Assembly: GCF_003265705.1 (NCBI RefSeq)
Contig: NW_020312775.1
Location: 3,322,800 to 3,386,799, forward strand
Direction: 5' to 3'
Origin: Callorhinus ursinus
Lineage: Eukaryota > Chordata > Mammalia > Carnivora > Otariidae
DNA length: 64,000 nt
A program made the translations under genes and the position numbers. Shown piece by piece: positions 55,085 through 64,000 of the stretch; position 1 is the first letter of the stretch; every line of letters starts with the position of its first letter. A model generated the notes under the pieces. The model had not been told where the DNA came from and did no database searches. It worked only from the letters and a program-made list of their open reading frames with translations.

Positions 55085-55275
55085 CTGAAATTTATTAAAC
55101 ACCTAACATGCCAATCATTCTGCTAAGTGCTTTAACTTAAGGTATCCCATTTTATACTCAAACATCCTATATAGTAAGCACCATCCCCTCCATTTTACAA
55201 ATGAAGAAACTGAAGCATGAAGAGGTTGAGTTACTTAAGGTCATTTAAGTAAGAGGGGGTGACAAATTGAGGTCT
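55085..55275 (-). repeat. MIR SINE, minus strand
   Basis: TTATTAAACACCTAACATGC, TGCTAAGTGCTTTAACTT, TTTTACAAATGAAGAAACTG and AGAGGTTGAGTTACTTAAGG are the reverse MIR pattern. Confidence 0.62.
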
Positions 55276-55362
55276 TTCAAGAGTATAATATAGTGAAAAC
55301 CCAAACGCAGAGTAAATGTAAATTTTGTCTAATAAAGTGTTGTCTTTAAAACCCTACTGAAA

Positions 55363-55741
55363 TTCATCTGTCTTACACCCAGCCACCCCATTCTTCCCAC
55401 CCCCCACCACTCTAGCACACACCTGTACCTCTGAAACAAATAATATATTATATATTAAAAAAAAAAAGATAGGAAGGGAAAAATGAAGGAGGGGAATCGG
55501 AGGGGGAGACGAACCATGAGAGACTATGGACTCTGAGAAACAAACTGAGGGTTCTAGAGGGGAGGTGGGTGGGGGGATGGGTTATCCCGGTGATGGATCT
55601 TAAAGAGGGCATGTATTGAATGGAGCACTGGGTGTTATATGCAAACAATGAATCATGGAACACTACATCAAAAACTAATGATGTAATGTATGGTGATTAA
55701 CATAACATAATAAAATAAAATAAAATAAAATAAAATAAAAT
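55363..55741 (+). mobile_element. L1-derived composite insertion (two L1 3' ends in tandem)
   Basis: The TSD AAAACCCTACTGAAA is perfect over 15 bp (55348-55362 and 55742-55756), so everything between came in as one event. The body begins with about 80 bp resembling the 3' UTR end of the L1 subfamily at 21.4 kb (ACCTGTACCTCTGAAACAAA, then a short A-run). It then switches to the 3' UTR of the 12.2-kb subfamily (GAAGGGAAAAATGAAGG to AACATAACATAATAAAAT) with a (TAAAA)n tail. I recall similar composites elsewhere in arctoid genomes, so it may be a recurring non-autonomous family. Confidence 0.82.
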
Positions 55742-55756
55742 AAAACCCTACTGAAA

Positions 55757-56469
55757 ATTTTATGATAGGGAATATTTTGACATAAAGCTTCTAAGACTAC
55801 AAGACATTGAATAATAACTGGCAATATCTGATGGAGTGCTAAGATGAGTGCTTTGGTCTGTCATCACTGAAAAATTCTAGACAGAGAAATCAATTTAAGT
55901 TACAGTATTGGGGAAAGTTTTGTGAAGAAGAATGCAGACACACAAGAAAACATTCCACCTGAAAGACATTATAAGGACAATGACATTGAAGTTAAAGTTA
56001 CTATATATGGCCTAAACGCCAGATCATTACTGTGAATGTATACTGTCTGAAACTCCTACACCAAAATAATAATAATTAGGAAACAAAGTGGTTTGACTTT
56101 CACTTCTGTTTGTTTCCACTTATCAGTCTGTATTCACTTAAGCATAGTTGACACTTTTCTTCTTGGTTCTTTTTTTCCCCTTAATAATATGTTTTAAAAT
56201 TTTTAATGATGTAAATTTTCAAACATATAAAAATAGAAAGCATTGCACAGTGAAGATCCATATACTCAATTCCCAGAATTAATGATATCTGCGGAGACCT
56301 ACAAGACCATTATATGGGAGAAAAAGCAAACTAAAAAAATTAGTAAACAAGTTAATAAATAGATATCTTAAATATCTTACTTAAGCCACTGTATTTTGGG
56401 GTTTCTTTGTTATAGCAGTTTAAACTATACCCTAAATATTGCACTAGTGTAACATGCTGCAGTGTAGAG
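55757..56469. other. Single-copy DNA
   Basis: No gene recognised. Confidence 0.5.
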
Positions 56470-56695
56470 AAAATAATGGCTTTGCAGGTCAGTCAGACCT
56501 AGAAATTCTAGCTCTATATTATATATGACATTGACAATTTATTTAAACCATATGACTTTATTTCCTCATCTACAAAATAATAATGCCAATATCTACTCAT
56601 GATGTGGTTATGAAGATCTGGTGAGACAATGGATGTATATCATCTTGCATAGGCTTGAAATACAGTGTGGTACTTAATAAGGGTTCTTTCATAGC
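56470..56695 (+). repeat. MIR SINE
   Basis: GACCTAGAAATTCTAGCTCT, TGACTTTATTTCCTCATCTA, CAAAATAATAATGCCAATAT and GAAATACAGTGTGGTACTTA follow MIR order. Confidence 0.6.
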
Positions 56696-58288
56696 CTTTT
56701 TATCACACTCATTAGAGATTGTTTACTGCTGTATTATTGAACTGAATTTTTTCATTCAATTGTTTCCAAGTGACATCAATCCCACCTGTTTACAAAATTT
56801 AATTAACCCAGAGAGTCTAAGATGGTAGAGGAGTAGGAGACCTTGGATTTGTCTGGTCCCAGGAATTCAGATAGATAGCTATCAAATCATTCTGAACACC
56901 TGCAAACTCAACTGGAAATCTAAGAAAATAATTGCTACAATTCTACAAATAGAAAAGCAACCACTTTCTGCAAGGTAGGAGGTATGGAGAAGTGAATCCG
57001 AGGTGATATATCAGAAGATAAACCCTGGGGGGAGGGAATCTTCATAAGCTGGCTACCAAAAAGTGACATAGCAGTGGAGCACAAAATTAGAACTTTTAGA
57101 AGTCTGCTCCAGTGAGAGACATCCCTGCCTGACAGGCCCTCAGGTGGTGAAGTGGGGCAGAAACCTAGGTGGGACAGTGTGGTCTCAGGATCTCCAGGGT
57201 CACAGAAAGAACAGGGGTGCCTGAGTGCAGCAGAGCTCCCAGGCATCAGAGCGGGGAAGCCGACTGCAATCAGTGAGCCCAGGAGTTGGCTTTCAGCTCG
57301 GTATTCCACAAACCTTGAACCATGGCATGGTTAGACAACTCTTCTCCAAGCAGGAGCCCAGCAAGTGGCAGAACTGCAGGGAGGCCCCCATCTCCTCCCC
57401 CAGGAGGATTGGCATGGGTGTGTGCTGGAGTCTTCAGGGTTTGGAGACTCAAAGTGGCTTCGTGTGCCTGAGATAGAAAAGCTTGGTCACAGGCTGGGTG
57501 AGCACAGAGTGTACATGGAGACTGGGGAGACAGGAGTGATGGACTGCTTTTCCCTGAAGGCACATTGAGGAGTAAGGAGGCAAGCTTTCAGCTCCAGGGC
57601 TGGAGATTGGGAAGCCACCATTTTCATTCTCATCCTCTAAAGTGGCAAGGAAAACCTTCAGGGAACAAAAGCCACATAGAGCAATCAGAGCCTCTTATTT
57701 AGCTTGGGCCCCTGGGAAGGGCGGTGCAATTCCACTTGGGGCAAAGACACCTGAGAATCTGTACAACAGGCCCTTCCCCCAGAAGATCAGCAACAACATC
57801 CAGCTAAGACCAAGTTTACCAATCACACAGACCTGCAAAACTCCAGCACTAAGAGAAAATAGTATATAGAATTCATGCTTTTTCTTTTTCTCATGATTCT
57901 TTAGTCTTTCAATTTTAATTTTTTCTCTTTCCTTTTCAACCGATTTCTTATTTTATCAACTTTTTTTGTCTTTTTTTAATTTTTATTTTTACAGTTACAT
58001 TCTATCCTTTCACTGTGTTTAATTTTATTTTTGAACATATGTAAGTTTATCTTTCTTTACAATTTTCGGATCTAGTTTTCTAACAAACATCAAAATACAC
58101 ACAGGATCCAGTGTATTGCTCTGTTCTGTTCACCTGTCTGAATATATTCTCTCTATTTATTTTTTTCTATATATTTTTTTAATTTTTTGGTTTTGGGTCA
58201 CTCCTGATGTGTTCAGTGTATATTTGTCTGGGTTCTTTGTTGCCATTAGTATTTTGTTCTCTTATTCATTTATCCTTCTCTGGACAGA

Positions 58289-59187
58289 ATGACAAGAAGG
58301 AAAAACTCACTTCAAAAAAGAGAAGAAGAGGCAGTACTGACTGTCACGGACATAATCAGTATGGATATAAGTAAGATGTCAGAACTAGAGTTCAGTATAA
58401 TAATTAAAAGATACTAGCTGAGGCTTGAAAAAAGCATAGAAGACACTAAAGAATCCCTTTCTGGAGAAATATAAGAACAAAAATCTATTCAAGTCAAAAT
58501 AAAAAGAGACTATTAATGAAATGAAATAAAAAATAGAGGCTCTAACTGCTAGGATGAATGAGGCAGAAGAGAGAATTAGTGATATAGAAAACAAAATGAT
58601 GGAGAATAAAGAGGCTGAGAAAAAGAGAGATAAACAACTACTGGATCATGAGGGGAGGATTTGAGAGATAAGTGAAACCAGAAAGCAAAACAATACTAGA
58701 ATAATTAAGATCTCAGAAGAAGAGAGAAGAGAGAGAGGGGCAAAAGCTATATTGGAGCAAATTATAGCATAGAACTTCCCTAATCTGGGGAAGGGAACAA
58801 GCATCAAAGTCCAGGAGGCACAGAGAACCCCTCTCAAAATCAATACAAACAGGTCAACACCCCGAGATATGATAGTGAAAGCTGACAAATCTCAGAGACA
58901 AAGAGAAAGCCTTGAAAGCAGCTCAGGGTAAGAGGTTGGTAACCTAGAAGGGTAAAAATATTAGATTGGCAGATGACCTAACCACAGAGACCTGGCAGGT
59001 CAGAAAGGACTGGCATGATAAATTCAGGGTGCTAAATGAGAAAAATATGCAGCCAAGAATACTTTATCCAGCTCAGATATCATTCAAAATAGAAGGAGTG
59101 ATAAAAAGCTTCCAGGATGAACAGTAACTTAAAGAATTTGTGATCACCAAACCAGCCCTGTAAGAAATATTAAAAGGGATCCTTTAA
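58289..59187 (+). pseudogene. L1 ORF1, decayed
   Basis: A start codon at 58289 reads MTRRKNSLQKREEE, similar to the start of the 12.2-kb ORF1. Stops appear at once after the coiled-coil start (for example TAG near 58415) and repeatedly later. A block similar to the RRM and C-terminal domain (ISEEERRERGAKAILEQIIA-type coding near 58712-58770) is still visible in broken frames. The end is set by similarity to the ORF1 C-terminus before 59187. Confidence 0.78.
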
Positions 59188-59268
59188 GTGAAGATAGATC
59201 CCAAAAGTAACATAGACCAGAAAGGAACAGAGACAACATAAAGTAACAGTCACTTTACAGGTAATACA

Positions 59269-60862
59269 ATGGCACTAAATTCATATCTTTCAACACTTAC
59301 TCTGAATGTAAATGGGCTAAACACACCAATCAAAAGACACAGGGTATCAGATTGGATTAAAAAAAAGCAAGACCAATTAATATGCTGTTGGCAAAAGACT
59401 CATTTTAGACCCAAAGACACCTCCAGATTTAAAGTAGGGGGGGAACTATTTATCAAGCTAATGGACATCAAAAGAAAGCTGGGGTGGCAATCCTTATATC
59501 AGACAAATTAGATTTTAAACCAAAAACTGTAATAAGAAATGAGGAGGACACTATATCATAATTAAAGGGTCTATCCAACAAAAAAACCTAATAATTGTAA
59601 ATATTTATGCCCCTAACATGGGATCAGACAAATATATATAAGCCAGTCAATAACAAAATCAAAGAAACACATTGAAAATAATACAATAATAGTAGGGGAC
59701 TTTAACACCCCCCTCACTGCAATGAACAGATCATCTAAGCAAAAGATCAACAAGGAAACAAGGGCTTTGAATGACACTGTATCAGATGGATTTCACAGAT
59801 ACATACAGAGCATTCCATCCTAGAGCAACAGAATACACATTCTTCTCGAGTGCACATGGAACATTCTCCAGAATAGATCACATCCTGGGTCACAAATCAG
59901 GTCTCAACTGGTACCAAAAGATTGGGATAATTCCCTGCATATTTTTGGATCAAAATGTTTTGAAACATGAACTCAGTCACAAGAGGAAATTTGGAAAGAA
60001 CTCAAATACATGGAGGTTAAAGAGCATACTTCTATAGAATGAATGGGTCAACCAGGAAATTAAAAAAGAATTTAAAAAAATCATGGAAACAAATGAAAAT
60101 GACAACACAATGGTTCAAAACCTTTGGGATGCAGGAAAGATAGTCCTAAGAGGGAAGTATATAGCAATACAAGCTTTCTCAAGAAACAACATTTCAAATA
60201 CACAACCTAACTTTAGACCTAAAGGAGTTGGATAAAGAAGAGCAAATAAAGCCTAAACCCAACAGGAGAAGAGAAATAATAAAGATCAGAGCAGAAATCA
60301 ATGAAATAGAAACCAAAAGAACACTAGAACAGATCAACAAAACTAGGAGCTAGTTCCTTGAAAGAATTGATAAGATCAATAAACTGGCTAGACTTGTCAA
60401 AAAGAAAAGAGAAAGGACCCAAATAAATAAAATCATGAATGAAAGAGGAGAGATCACAACCAACACCAAAGAAATACAAACAATTAGAAGAATATATTAT
60501 GAGCAACTATATGCCAGCAAATTAGATAATCTGAAAGAAATGGTTGCATTCCTAAAGATGTATAAACTACCAAAACTGAAACAGAAATAAATAGAAAACC
60601 TGAACAGACCTATAACCAGCAAGGAAATTGAAGCAGTAATCAAAAATCTCCCAACAAACAAGAGTCCAGGGCCAGATGGCCTCCCCTGGAATTCTACCAA
60701 ACATTTAAAGAAGACTAATACCTATTCTTCTGAAGGTGTTTCAAAAAAAATTGAAATGGAAGGAAAACTCCCAAACTCTTTCTATGAAGCCCACATTACC
60801 TTGATCTGAAAAACCAAAGACCCTACTGAAAAAGAGAATTACAGACCAATATCCCTGATGAA
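59269..60862 (+). pseudogene. L1 ORF2, 5' part only
   Basis: The endonuclease begins at 59269 (MALNSYLSTLTLNVNGLNTP) and stops at 59511 after a frameshift. A second piece at 59771-60037 contains FFSSAHGTFSRIDHILGHKS, the endonuclease C-terminal SDH-type region. The linker and the start of RT (KSPGPDG-type coding near 60662) follow in broken frames until the element ends. The catalytic FADD region is absent because of the truncation. Confidence 0.85.
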
Positions 60863-63624
60863 AAATGTGGCTAATCTCTAAACCTTTGCAGGATTTCATC
60901 ACTGTGATTTAGTGTGTAGAGTCAAATGATGAAACTGATAGAAGAACACAGTGACTCAAAAATCACATAGCTTATTGGAGTAGTCTAGAAAGTGAGATTG
61001 GAACTGTAATTGTTGTACATGTTGAACAATGCTTTATCCAGTAAATTATTCAGTCTACGTATAAGAAAGGCAATTATGAGAAACATTATTACATTATTTT
61101 CAGAGAATACATACCTGTGAAGTGATAGCACAGAGAAATTGGTTGAAATTGTAACTATGAAATTGGTAACCAGGAACATACTTCAAAAATATACAACATT
61201 ACATTTGAGATTTCCTACATGAGCCTTAAAATCAATAATTTGGACATCTCAAGCTCAGGTGAGTCAAATGGTGATATGTTAGTGACAAATACACCCTTGA
61301 GACAATTTTCTCCTAGTGAACAGATATCTATTTTGGAGAGGACACATGGGTTAATAATACACTAATATTATTTCTGCTAATAAAAATATGAAAGATTAAT
61401 ATTTCTGGTGCTTGAAACTCCTTTCTGATCAACCAACCAAATAGAGCAATCAGATGGAGGATGATTGTTTCCTATGCCTTGCAATCAACAGTGCTCACTA
61501 TCTGTAAATATTTTCCTCCCCAGATACTTAAAGGAATTTCACTGAGTTATTTTTTACCAAATAGTATTAACTTTGTTCTGGAGAGAACATTCTTGATTTT
61601 TTCTGCCAAGGAGTGTAGCAGTTTGGTGTGTCATGCATTATTGCTCACTACAGACCCTCAAACTCATTTCATTTGTGACAACAGCAGGAAATAAACCTTG
61701 TTCCCCAAAGATGTGATGCCCATGTATTAATTTGATCTGTGCTTCCTTCAAAGCCACCTTGTATATTGCTACAGCAGCTCTCTTTTTGATGTGCAATTCA
61801 CCTTATTTATTTGTTTGTTTTGTTCAGAAGTAAGGAGAAAAGCACTTTTGTTTTCCTCTATAGAAAGAAATTTCACTACCTCTTTTTGGCATGGGGTCAG
61901 CCTTCTACTGAGCTCTGCAGGTAGAGGCAGGCCACCTCATCATAGCTCCCTTATTTACTACCTGCTTCTCTGGCTCTGGCTCTTTTACCTCTGATTTAGC
62001 AGCCATCTCTAATGCTGCAAAATAACATGAAGTTCCAGTATTTAGGAAGCTTCAAACTGTCTTACCTATGTCAGTGGATTCCCATTTTTATACCTTATCT
62101 AAGATTGAAAATCATTGTCTTTATATTCTGTTTCAAGATGACCAAGGAAGACCAAATTATATAGTCCCAGGTTATGGGGTAGAGTAAGTGAGTCTTGATT
62201 ATTGCCAAAAAAAGATGATGGATAAATTGCTGAGCTCTATTTTTAAGCTTATATACCTTTGGACTAACATTAATGTATGTGTTAAGTCTTATCCTTTAAG
62301 AGATCATATTTTTAAAATATTAACAAATTACAAAAATATACTTTTAAATTTTGCTCAGATAGTATTTTTCAACTGAGAAGACAAAGGTCATTTATAATTG
62401 TCTTAATTGATTTTAAAGTTGAGTAAACACAGATATTAACATAGGATACAAATGTGTCATTTGCTGTCATAGTTCAATAAAAAGTAATGCATGGACTCTG
62501 GAAATGTGTATAAGTTTAAATTTTGGTCAGTCAAATTAAAAGCAATGCCTACTTATTTGAATTGCACAATTTTGAGGAAGACTCTGAATACTATTATTTT
62601 AGAAAATGACTTTTCAAGCTAAGAATTATAATTGGACTTAATGCAGTATTAATGATCACATTGTGGTCTCCCTGACATTCTAAAACACTTTTATGCTAAT
62701 AGGAATGTCAGTTCATGTTGCCTTTCAAATACTAAATGACTCTTGATTGGTTGGGAAGGATTTTTTTTCCCCCTTGATGTAATGCCTCAGCATGAAAGTG
62801 TTTGGAGGGTCTACTTGTTGAAAGGAATTTCAGGTATATGCTGGGATATCTATCGGCCTTCTTATTAAGTTTCATTTAATTTACAAACCTCTTGCCAGAA
62901 TATCTGTGCACTTAGACTCTCTCTATAATGGAACCTGGGACTTAGGGCCCTTAGAAGAATATAGCAATCAGATTTTACTCATAAGTTTTTTTCTAATTTT
63001 TCCCATTACACCAGGTTAGTTCTGTGCCTGTTAGTGGAAATTATTTTATTGGGTCAACTGCTTAAATTGATAGAATTGAAAATATTCTGGCAATAGATTT
63101 ATTTTAATAAGCTTTTATCCTTAAAATCTCTGAACATACATTAAAATTTCTTTCTAATGATACACATCTTTTATGTAACACTTTCTAAAGACCTTAGAGT
63201 ACATTTATGGATTCAGAGTGTGAAACAGAATATATTTTTCCCCATTGTCCCTCAAACATGGGAATTAAGATTCAACAGATACAATTTCTTCGAGGTCACA
63301 GTGCCAGAGGGAGAATGCAGCTATACTTAGGGAGTGGGCATGGTTTTTACTTTGTTATACAGTTGTTTGTCCAGGCAAAATAATAACTATCATTTTATCT
63401 CAAAATGATAAGAAGGCCTTGAGTGTCTTCATTTATTCACAGCAGAACATGAGCAGACCTAGAAACCTGGTCACTTCACAATGGAGGATTACTGAGTCTT
63501 AGTGACCTTCAGATAAGGAGTGAAACTATGTATGTATCCTGTTTCTATGTATCTTAATTTCTGTCTTCTTTATGGTAAAATCCACACATATCTACATCTG
63601 AAAGGAAAAATAAAAATACTAAAA
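60863..63624. other. Single-copy AT-rich DNA
   Basis: No repeat family or host gene recognised. Frames such as 61461-61694 and 61791-61994 have no domain and no coding-like composition. Confidence 0.5.
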
Positions 63625-63790
63625 ATACCCACTATTGACAATGGTAGGAGATAACGCTTACTCTCATTCACTGTTGCTGAGAGCATAAATTGATTAAACA
63701 TTTTACAGAGGGCAATTGGAAATATGGAACAAAAAAAAAACCATGACTTTTATTTTCTTTATAACTTTTATTTTGAAGAATCTATCAGAC
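63625..63790 (+). repeat. Possible ancient L1 ORF2 remnant
   Basis: ATTGACAATGGTAGGAGATA, CTCTCATTCACTGTTGCTGA, GAGCATAAATTGATTAAAC and GAGGGCAATTGGAAATATGG resemble the order of an old L1 ORF2 C-terminal segment (TTGGTGGGAGTGTAAATTGGT...GGCAATTTGGCAATAT). The rest to 64000 is anonymous. Confidence 0.45.
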
Positions 63791-64000
63791 ATTATCACTT
63801 CTGGCAATATGGCAAATTGAATTTTTTAAGGATATGTTCTTAATGGAGAAAAAACTAAATCCTGCATATAGTGCAATATTTTTTGCATTGCTTGGGACAT
63901 GTAAACAAAGGGAACTCTTCAAAAGATTGAAAAAAATGGGCTGAAAAGAAAGAGATGAGCAGAAAATACATGAAAAGACATGGTTACCCTAATGATAAAT

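Larger units (their letters stand above)
56806..60862 (+). mobile_element. 5'-complete, 3'-truncated L1, older subfamily
   Basis: It begins at an L1 5' end (AAGATGGTAGAGGAGTAGGA near 56819) and runs through a ~1.48-kb 5' UTR, ORF1 (from 58289) and ORF2 (from 59269). It ends abruptly in the RT region at about 60862 (ACAGACCAATATCCCTGATG), where unrelated DNA takes over. No 3' UTR, poly-A or TSD is visible. L1 truncation is normally at the 5' end, so this pattern points to a later deletion or rearrangement that removed the 3' half. Confidence 0.87.

Noticed and set aside
61461..61994. Host exons in frames at 61461-61694 and 61791-61994
   Set aside because: Low coding quality, no splice-site context that convinced me, no recognisable protein.

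Overview
This window is non-coding, repeat-dense DNA from a mammal of the order Carnivora. The evidence is lineage-specific: at least twelve copies of a tRNA-Lys-derived carnivore SINE (CAN-SINE/SINEC type: GGGTGGCTCAG head, CT-rich middle, AATAAA-rich tail) and several carnivore-type LINE-1 (L1) subfamilies. The SINE copies end in a GACCCTCCCCCCTCTCATGC-type middle and lack the typical dog tail. From memory of these families I favour an arctoid (bear, seal or mustelid-like) over a dog or cat. I see no host protein-coding gene, CRISPR array, operon or structural RNA gene. The long open frames are L1, endogenous retrovirus (ERV), pseudogene or shadow frames.

Layout. 1-5.3 kb: old elements (L2/MIR-like pieces, a MaLR-like LTR split by a small L1 insertion, ERVL-like sequence) and two 5'-truncated L1s in opposite orientation, one carrying an AC microsatellite. 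5.3-12.1 kb: AT-rich single-copy DNA, five SINEs and a decayed HMGB1 retrocopy (10.70-11.83 kb) sandwiched between two SINEs at one re-used target. 12.2-18.3 kb: a full-length plus-strand L1 with a perfect 15-bp target-site duplication (TSD), disabled by frameshifts, a stop in ORF1, an altered reverse-transcriptase (RT) active site and a SINE inside ORF2. 19-32 kb: SINEs, a truncated minus L1, a near full-length older minus L1 (23.37-29.69 kb), an isolated ORF2 fragment, and an ancient L1 split by a SINE and a 5'-inverted L1. 32-42 kb: single-copy DNA with a Tigger-like DNA transposon, SINEs, a truncated L1, a solo ERV1-type LTR and an assembly gap flanked by a 47-bp duplication. 42.2-47.4 kb: the longest stretch without recognised repeats.

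47.83-54.09 kb holds a betaretrovirus-like (class II) provirus inserted in an old MIR. It has two LTRs, a tRNA-Lys-type primer-binding site (PBS), gag, a dUTPase/protease region with a G-patch, pol with an intact YMDD, a polypurine tract, and only a stub of env. It is replication-dead: the gag start is TTG, there are stops and frameshifts throughout, and integrase has an internal deletion. 54.1-64 kb: MIRs, an L1-derived composite with a perfect 15-bp TSD, a 5'-complete but 3'-truncated L1 (56.8-60.86 kb), and anonymous AT-rich DNA.

The interest here is retrotransposon history: nested insertions, re-used target sites, unusual truncations and LTR asymmetry. I found no new gene system. Subfamily names are from memory and no database was consulted.
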